Of a DNA stretch of 36,547 bases, positions 31,917 to 36,547 are shown in pieces. The notes beneath the pieces were generated by a model, which worked only from the letters and a program-made list of their open reading frames with translations, ran no database searches and was not told the origin of the DNA. The first letter of the stretch is position 1. Every line of letters begins with the position of its first letter. The translations under genes were made by a program, and so were the position numbers. The stretch comes from JAJNPS01 sp031426185. GTDB taxonomy: Bacteria > Pseudomonadota > Alphaproteobacteria > Rhodobacterales > Rhodobacteraceae. Location: NCBI GenBank assembly GCA_031426185.1, contig JANPKV010000016.1:1-36547 (forward strand). The letters run 5' to 3'.

Positions 31917-33190
31917 CCCTCCACCTCACCAACGCCCGGCTCATCGACCCCGAGAGCCTCACCGAGACCCTCGGCTCGATCACCCTCCACGACGGCCTCA
32001 TTGCCGCGATCAACGCCCCGGCCCCGAAATCCGCGACCATCATCGACTGCGGCGGGCATGCGCTTGCCCCCGGGATCGTCGACTGGGGTGTCAAGATCGG
32101 CGAGCCGGGAGAGCGGCACAAGGAATCCTTCCGCTCTGCCGGTCTGGCAGCGGCGGCCGGCGGGGTCACCACGATCATCGCGCGGCCCGACACGAACCCG
32201 GCCATCGACACGCCCGAATCTCTGGAATTCGTCACCCGGCGTGCGGCGGAAAGCGTCGTGCGCATCCGGCACATGGCGGCGCTGACCAAGGCGCGCGAGG
32301 GGCGCGAGATGACGGAGATCGGGTTCCTCATGGATGTGGGCGCGATTGCCTTCACCGATTGCGACCATGTCGGCACCGATACCAAGGCGCTGAGCCGGGC
32401 GATGACCTATGCGCGGGGTCTGGGCGCGCTGATCGTCGGCCATCCGCAGGAGCCGGGCCTGTCCCATGGGGCTGCGGCGACGTCGGGCAAGTTCGCCAGC
32501 CTTCGCGGCATTCCAGCCGTGTCGCCCATGGCCGAACGGCTTGGGCTCGAGCGCGACCTCGCGCTGGTCGAGATGACGGGCGTGCGGTATCACGCCGACC
32601 AGATCACGACGGCGCTGTCCCTGCCTGCGCTTGACCGCGCGCGGGCGGCGGGGCTGGACGTGACCGCCGGAACCTCGATCCACCATCTGACGCTGAACGC
32701 GTTCGACGTCGGCGATTACCGCACCTTCTTCAAGGTCACGCCCCCCTTGCGAAGCGAAGAGGACCGGCTTGAAATCGTGGAAGCGGTGGCCTCGGGCCGG
32801 ATCGACGTCATCTCCTCGATGCACACCCCGCAGGACGAGGAATCCAAACGCCTGCCTTTCGAAGAAGCCGCCAGCGGTGCCGTGGCGCTGGAAACCCTGC
32901 TGCCCGCCGCCTTGCGCCTGTACCACGCAGGCATGATCACCCTGCCGCAGCTCTTCCGCGCGATGGCGTTGAACCCTGCGAAACGCCTCGGCCTGCCGCA
33001 GGGGCGCCTGGCGATCGGGGCGCCCGCCGACCTGGTGCTGTTTGACCCCGATGCGCCTTACATCCTTGATCGCTTCACGCTCAATTCCAAATGCAAGAAC
33101 ACCCCCTTTGACGGCCAAAGGATGGAAGGTAAGGTTCTGGCGACATTCGTGGGCGGGGCCCAGGTTTACGCTGCCAGGGGGAAAGACTGA
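31913..33190 (+). CDS. pyrC: Dihydroorotase-like protein lacking key catalytic residues
   Basis: A 425-residue amidohydrolase-fold protein of the type I dihydroorotase family, commonly annotated PyrC. The usual DxHxHxRxPG metal/substrate motif reads DWGVKIGEPG (residues 57-66): both histidines (Gly59, Lys61) and the substrate arginine (Gly63) are gone. The later catalytic Asp of TDHAPH is replaced in SSMHTPQ (Met303). Other histidines (GHPQEPGLS, SIHHLTLN) remain. It is therefore probably not an active dihydroorotase but a structural partner of PyrB, as shown for the PyrC' protein of Pseudomonas ATCase; an active enzyme would be encoded elsewhere. ATGA overlap with the acetyltransferase gene, TGATG overlap with plsY. 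Confidence 0.92.
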   Translation: MTLHLTNARLIDPESLTETLGSITLHDGLIAAINAPAPKSATIIDCGGHALAPGIVDWGVKIGEPGERHKESFRSAGLAAAAGGVTTIIARPDTNPAIDTPESLEFVTRRAAESVVRIRHMAALTKAREGREMTEIGFLMDVGAIAFTDCDHVGTDTKALSRAMTYARGLGALIVGHPQEPGLSHGAAATSGKFASLRGIPAVSPMAERLGLERDLALVEMTGVRYHADQITTALSLPALDRARAAGLDVTAGTSIHHLTLNAFDVGDYRTFFKVTPPLRSEEDRLEIVEAVASGRIDVISSMHTPQDEESKRLPFEEAASGAVALETLLPAALRLYHAGMITLPQLFRAMALNPAKRLGLPQGRLAIGAPADLVLFDPDAPYILDRFTLNSKCKNTPFDGQRMEGKVLATFVGGAQVYAARGKD

Positions 33191-33795
33191 TGCCGGAACT
33201 GACGACGGGTTGGGATACGTTGCTGCTGGTGGCCGTCGCGGCCTATCTGATCGGATCGATCCCGTTTGGCATTCTGATCACGCGCACGCTTGGCCTTGGC
33301 GATCTGCGCGCGATCGGATCGGGCAATATCGGGGCCACCAATGTCTTGCGCACCGGCCACAAGGGCGCGGCACTGGCGACCCTGCTGCTGGACGGGGCCA
33401 AGGGGGCGGTTGCGGTGCTGTTGGCGCGCTGGCTGGTGGGCGAGGATGCCGCACAACTGGCAGGGTTGTCGGCGTTCCTGGGGCATCTTTACCCCGTCTG
33501 GCTGAACTTCAAGGGCGGCAAGGGTGTCGCCACCTTCCTTGGCGTCCTACTGGCGATAGACTGGCGGGTGGGTCTTGCCGCCTGCGGCGTGTGGGCACTG
33601 GCAGCGGCATTGACGCGGATGTCATCCGCAGCGGCACTGATTTCGGCCGCGACCGCATCCATCTGGCTGATCATGTTCGACCACGGCCGGATGCTGTTTC
33701 TGGTCATGATCCTGACATTGCTGGTCTATTTTCGCCATGGGGCGAATATCTCACGCATGCGCAAGGGGACCGAACCCAAGATCGGCGCGAAGTAA
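33190..33795 (+). CDS. plsY: Acyl-phosphate glycerol-3-phosphate acyltransferase
   Basis: A 201-residue inner-membrane enzyme transferring an acyl group from acyl phosphate to glycerol 3-phosphate, the first step of phospholipid synthesis. All three family motifs are present: GSGNIGATN (residues 43-51), the glycerol-phosphate loop GHLYPVWLNFKGGKGVATF, and YFRHGANISRMRKGTE near the end. About five hydrophobic segments. ATG 33190 overlaps the pyrC stop by one base; the stop is three bases from that of convergent gshA. Placement after pyrC is frequent in Rhodobacterales. Confidence 0.96.
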   Translation: MPELTTGWDTLLLVAVAAYLIGSIPFGILITRTLGLGDLRAIGSGNIGATNVLRTGHKGAALATLLLDGAKGAVAVLLARWLVGEDAAQLAGLSAFLGHLYPVWLNFKGGKGVATFLGVLLAIDWRVGLAACGVWALAAALTRMSSAAALISAATASIWLIMFDHGRMLFLVMILTLLVYFRHGANISRMRKGTEPKIGAK

Positions 33796-33798
33796 CGG

Positions 33799-35133
33799 CT
33801 AAAGGCTGGTGCCCGCGTAGATGCCCGAAAGGTCCGTCTCGTAACGCGCCAGTAGCCGGTCTGCCTGGACGTCGCCGGTCGCAAGACTTTCCACCAGCGG
33901 GGCCAGATGCGCCTCTTCGCCAAGACCCCGCGCGGCAAGGCCCGCCTGAGACAGCGATACCGCGGCGCGGGCCAGATCGATCACCTTGATGCCCCCCGCC
34001 TCGCCCCACAGCGCCGAGACGGAGGCCGCGACCCGCAGGCCCTCGCGCGTTGATGCGTCCAGTCCCTTGACCAGATCCCAGGCCGCATCCAAGGTCCCTT
34101 GGTCGTACATCAGGCCCACCCAGAACGCCGGCAGCGCCACGATATGGCCGAGATCGCCGCAATCGGCACCGCGCATCTCGATGTATTTCTTGACCCGTGC
34201 CTCGGGAAAGACCGTCGTCATGTGATCCGCCCAGTCCGACAAGGTCGGCTTTTCCCCGGGCAAGGCAGGCAGCTGACCCTTCAGGAAATCGCGGAACGAC
34301 TGGCCAAGGGCGTTGATGTATTTGCCGTCGCGGTAGACGAAGTACATCGGCACATCGAGCACCCAGTCGACATAGGCCTGATATCCCATGCCGTCGTGAA
34401 AGGCGAAAGGCAGCATGCCGGTCCGGGTGTCATCAAGGCCGCGCCAGATGCGGCTGCGCCAGCTGCGGTGGCCGTTGGGTTTGCCGTCGAAAAACGGACT
34501 GGACGCGAAAAGTGCCGTGGCGACCGGCTGCAACGCCAGCGCCACGCGCAGTTTCTTCACCATGTCCGCCTCGGACGCGTAGTCGAGGTTCACCTGCACG
34601 GTGCAGGTGCGGTACATCATCTGCGTGCCATGGGTGCCGACGCGCCCCATGTAATCGGTCATCAGACGGTAGCGCCCCTTGGGCATCACCGGCATCTGGT
34701 CGTGCCGCCAGTCGGGGGCGGCCCCGATGCCCATGAACCGGATACCCAACGGGTCGGCAATGGATTTCACCTCAAACAGGTGGCCTTGGGTTTCGGTGAG
34801 GGTCTCGTGGATGGTGGACAGCGGCGCGCCGGACAATTCGAACTGGCCGCCGGGCTCAAGGCTGATATTGGCCAGGCCCCGCGTCATGCCGATGGTGTTG
34901 TCGCCTTCGCGCACCGGGGTCCAGCCAAAACGGTCCTGGAGGCCCGCAAACAGTGCCGAAATCGACCGGTCGCCCGCATAGGGCAAGGGCAGGTGGGTGT
35001 CCGTCAGCCAGCCGAACTTTTCATGTTCGGTCCCGATGCGCCACTGGTCCTTGGGCTTTTCACCCGAGGCCATATAGGCCGCAAGGTCACCGATATGCTC
35101 GATCGCGCCCCCGCCGGACTGTGGAATAGACAT
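33799..35133 (-). CDS. gshA: Glutamate-cysteine ligase (plant/alphaproteobacterial type)
   Basis: A 444-residue cytosolic ATP-dependent enzyme forming gamma-glutamylcysteine, the first step of glutathione synthesis. Family marks are IGTEHEKFGW, GLANISLEPGGQFELSGAP (substrate and Mg residues), MYRTCTVQVNLDY, YFVYRDGKYI and KYIEMRGADCG. The sequence belongs to the GCS2 group shared by plants and alphaproteobacteria, unlike E. coli GshA. The frame is open to 35178; ATG 35133 is chosen because a perfect AGGAGG (35143-35148) sits 9 bases upstream. Last gene of the rsmE-orf-gshA set. Confidence 0.95.
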   Translation of the reverse strand: MSIPQSGGGAIEHIGDLAAYMASGEKPKDQWRIGTEHEKFGWLTDTHLPLPYAGDRSISALFAGLQDRFGWTPVREGDNTIGMTRGLANISLEPGGQFELSGAPLSTIHETLTETQGHLFEVKSIADPLGIRFMGIGAAPDWRHDQMPVMPKGRYRLMTDYMGRVGTHGTQMMYRTCTVQVNLDYASEADMVKKLRVALALQPVATALFASSPFFDGKPNGHRSWRSRIWRGLDDTRTGMLPFAFHDGMGYQAYVDWVLDVPMYFVYRDGKYINALGQSFRDFLKGQLPALPGEKPTLSDWADHMTTVFPEARVKKYIEMRGADCGDLGHIVALPAFWVGLMYDQGTLDAAWDLVKGLDASTREGLRVAASVSALWGEAGGIKVIDLARAAVSLSQAGLAARGLGEEAHLAPLVESLATGDVQADRLLARYETDLSGIYAGTSL

Positions 35134-35230
35134 GGGGCGCGGCCTCCTGGTGGTGCCATCATGACACGGCGAACACACGTCGCCTTTGGCACCGGCGCTG
35201 TCAAGACAGGCACAGGTGCATCACAAAAGA

Positions 35231-35791
35231 TTATGGACCCTCGCGCCATGCGACCGCACCCTGGCTGGGACGGCGCCACAGCGTCCTGCTGATGCTGGAA
35301 AGGGCGGGACTGCGGCGCAAGTCGGGGGACGGCGGGGCCAATGCTGCGACCAGCGCCGCCGTATCCATCCCCGGAAGGCTGGCAAAGGCGTCGAACAGCC
35401 GGTCTGCCCCGGCCGCGTCGACGGGGATCAGCAGGGCCTGTCCGTCGCTTTGGCGCAATTGCCACAGCCGCCTGCCCTGCATGTCGACCAGACGCAGTTC
35501 GGACAGGTCGGGGATCGCCACATATCCCCCCGCATTGGGGCCAAGATAGCCGATCTGGCCTTCGTCGATTTCCACGATTCCCGGCGCCGCGACGCTTTGG
35601 GCAAACCGCATCCGTCGCCAGGCCGTAACGGCCCACACAAGCCCCAGGCCCGCAAGCGCCAGACCCAAGGGGGGCAAAAGATAGCCGCCCCCGGTCGTAA
35701 CCCAGCCGCCGGCGGCCGCCAGCACGGTGCCAAGGATCACCTCTCGCCCACGATACGCCGATTGCAGGACTTCAGCGCGGATCACGCTCAT
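35231..35791 (-). CDS. Two-TM membrane protein of unknown function between rsmE and gshA
   Basis: A 186-residue protein with two hydrophobic segments close to the N-terminus (about residues 20-37 and 38-56), then a soluble cytoplasmic domain (IVEIDEGQIGYLGPNAGGYVAIPDLSELRLVDMQGRRLWQLRQ) that looks like a small beta-rich, PH-like fold. ATG 35791 overlaps the rsmE stop by 4 bases (ATGA); the frame extends to 35818 but the internal start matches the overlap pattern. No catalytic motif seen. The same three-gene order is, from memory, conserved in the family, suggesting shared expression, not necessarily shared function. Confidence 0.82.
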   Translation of the reverse strand: MSVIRAEVLQSAYRGREVILGTVLAAAGGWVTTGGGYLLPPLGLALAGLGLVWAVTAWRRMRFAQSVAAPGIVEIDEGQIGYLGPNAGGYVAIPDLSELRLVDMQGRRLWQLRQSDGQALLIPVDAAGADRLFDAFASLPGMDTAALVAALAPPSPDLRRSPALSSISRTLWRRPSQGAVAWREGP

Positions 35792-36519
35792 TGCCAGTCC
35801 CCCAGTGCCGACTGCCAAAGCGTCAGTGCCGCCACCGCTGCGGTATCGGCGCGCAGGATGCGCGGGCCAAGCGACATTGACGTGACCGATGGCAGGGACA
35901 TGATGCGGATGCGTTCCTCGCTGGAAAAGCCGCCCTCGGGGCCGATCAGGATGGCCCAGGGTTTGCCGCGCCCTGCCGTCGCCGCAAGGCTTGTGGACGC
36001 GCCCGCCAGCGCCTCGTCACACCACAAGAGTTGCCGGTCTTCGGGCCAGGCCGACAGAAGGCGCGGCAGCGGCACCATCTCGCCCACCTGCGGGACGACC
36101 GTCGCACCGCATTGCTCGGCAGCCTCGATCGCGTGGGCGACCATCTTGTCGTGGCGCAGGCGATCGGCGTTGGTGAACCGCGTCTGCACCGGCTGGATGC
36201 GCGCCGCGCCCAATTCCACCGCCTTTTCGACCACGTAGTCCGTGCGTGACTTTTTCAGCGGCGCAAACAGCAGCCAGAGGTCCGGCGGGGGCGTCAGGGG
36301 CCGCGATTGCGACAGGCACAGCAATAGCGGATCACGTTTGCCGGCATTGGCCACTTCGGCAAGCCACTCGCCATCGCGGCCGTTGAACAGCAGGACGGGG
36401 TGGCCAATGCCGGCACGCATGACGTGAAAAAGGTAATGCGCCTGCGCCTGCGTCAGGGGCGCGGGTTGCCCCGGCCCCAAGGGGTGATCTACATAGAGCC
36501 TGATCTTTGCCTCTGTCAT
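35788..36519 (-). CDS. rsmE: 16S rRNA (uracil-1498-N3)-methyltransferase
   Basis: A 243-residue SPOUT-class (trefoil-knot) methyltransferase acting on helix 44 of 16S rRNA with S-adenosylmethionine. An N-terminal PUA-like domain (about 1-70, with LTQAQAHYLFHVMRAGIG and LLFNGRDGEWLAEV) precedes the knot domain, which shows PLKKSRTDYVVEKAVELGAARIQPV, EAAEQCG, LIGPEGGFSSEE and SLGPRILRADTAAVAAL. Start ATG 36519; first gene of the minus-strand operon with the small membrane protein and gshA. The remaining 28 bases to the window end hold nothing recognisable. Confidence 0.95.
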   Translation of the reverse strand: MTEAKIRLYVDHPLGPGQPAPLTQAQAHYLFHVMRAGIGHPVLLFNGRDGEWLAEVANAGKRDPLLLCLSQSRPLTPPPDLWLLFAPLKKSRTDYVVEKAVELGAARIQPVQTRFTNADRLRHDKMVAHAIEAAEQCGATVVPQVGEMVPLPRLLSAWPEDRQLLWCDEALAGASTSLAATAGRGKPWAILIGPEGGFSSEERIRIMSLPSVTSMSLGPRILRADTAAVAALTLWQSALGDWQ

Positions 36520-36547
36520 GGCGCTGAACCTATGTCCCGAGACCCCG

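Noticed and set aside
1..36547. CRISPR arrays, tRNA/rRNA genes, transposases, integrases, att sites
   Set aside because: None seen on either strand: no regularly spaced repeats, no cloverleaf recognised, no transposase or integrase motif.

Overview
The window is a chromosomal stretch from a high-GC alphaproteobacterium, most likely Rhodobacteraceae (Rhodobacterales). The support is gene content: an frcBCAK-type fructose ABC operon, a six-gene Mrp antiporter operon with fused MrpA-MrpB, a plant/alphaproteobacterial-type glutamate-cysteine ligase behind rsmE, a pyrB-unknown-pyrC-plsY block, and a two-domain ALDH16-type aldehyde dehydrogenase. The genus cannot be fixed from sequence alone. Genes are tightly packed, often sharing ATGA stop/start overlaps. 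I see no rRNA, tRNA, CRISPR array, transposase or prophage, and no gene-free stretch over 300 bases.

Layout. (1) 1-4939, plus strand: the end of a polyol/sugar ABC operon (truncated permease, a 62-residue membrane protein, two different ATPases) ending in a single-chain dihydroxyacetone-type kinase. It contains a very strong intercistronic hairpin and one dispersed palindromic repeat. (2) 4971-7701: adenine deaminase (minus) divergent from a DMT-family permease (plus). (3) 7698-13227: a fructose locus. A FucU-type mutarotase and a ROK regulator (minus) diverge from frcB-frcC-frcA-frcK (plus), with one palindromic operator candidate between the two promoters. The frcA frame is broken by a 2-base loss in a CG repeat. 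(4) 13332-19106: mrpAB-C-D-E-F-G monovalent cation/proton antiporter. (5) 19223-22556: deoC plus an ALDH16-type dehydrogenase, preceded by a TetR-like operator. (6) 22557-28874: a YqgE/AlgH protein, a secreted free-standing DsbD N-terminal-domain protein, and an RND efflux pump with its membrane fusion protein. (7) 28957-29751: a family-4-like uracil-DNA glycosylase. (8) 29849-33795: pyrB, a tail-anchored protein of unknown function, a GNAT acetyltransferase, a dihydroorotase-like gene lacking essential catalytic residues, and plsY. (9) 33799-36519, minus: rsmE, a small membrane protein, and gshA.

How the genes work together: several blocks concern uptake and first-step catabolism of small carbon compounds (polyol/triose, fructose, deoxyribose phosphate, adenine). 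The rest cover ion homeostasis, efflux, pyrimidine and phospholipid synthesis, and glutathione. I found no obvious defence system or other wholly new multi-gene system. The features most worth a second look are the pyrimidine block (inactive-looking PyrC, tail-anchored protein, embedded acetyltransferase), the frcA frameshift, and the non-coding structures in the polyol operon.
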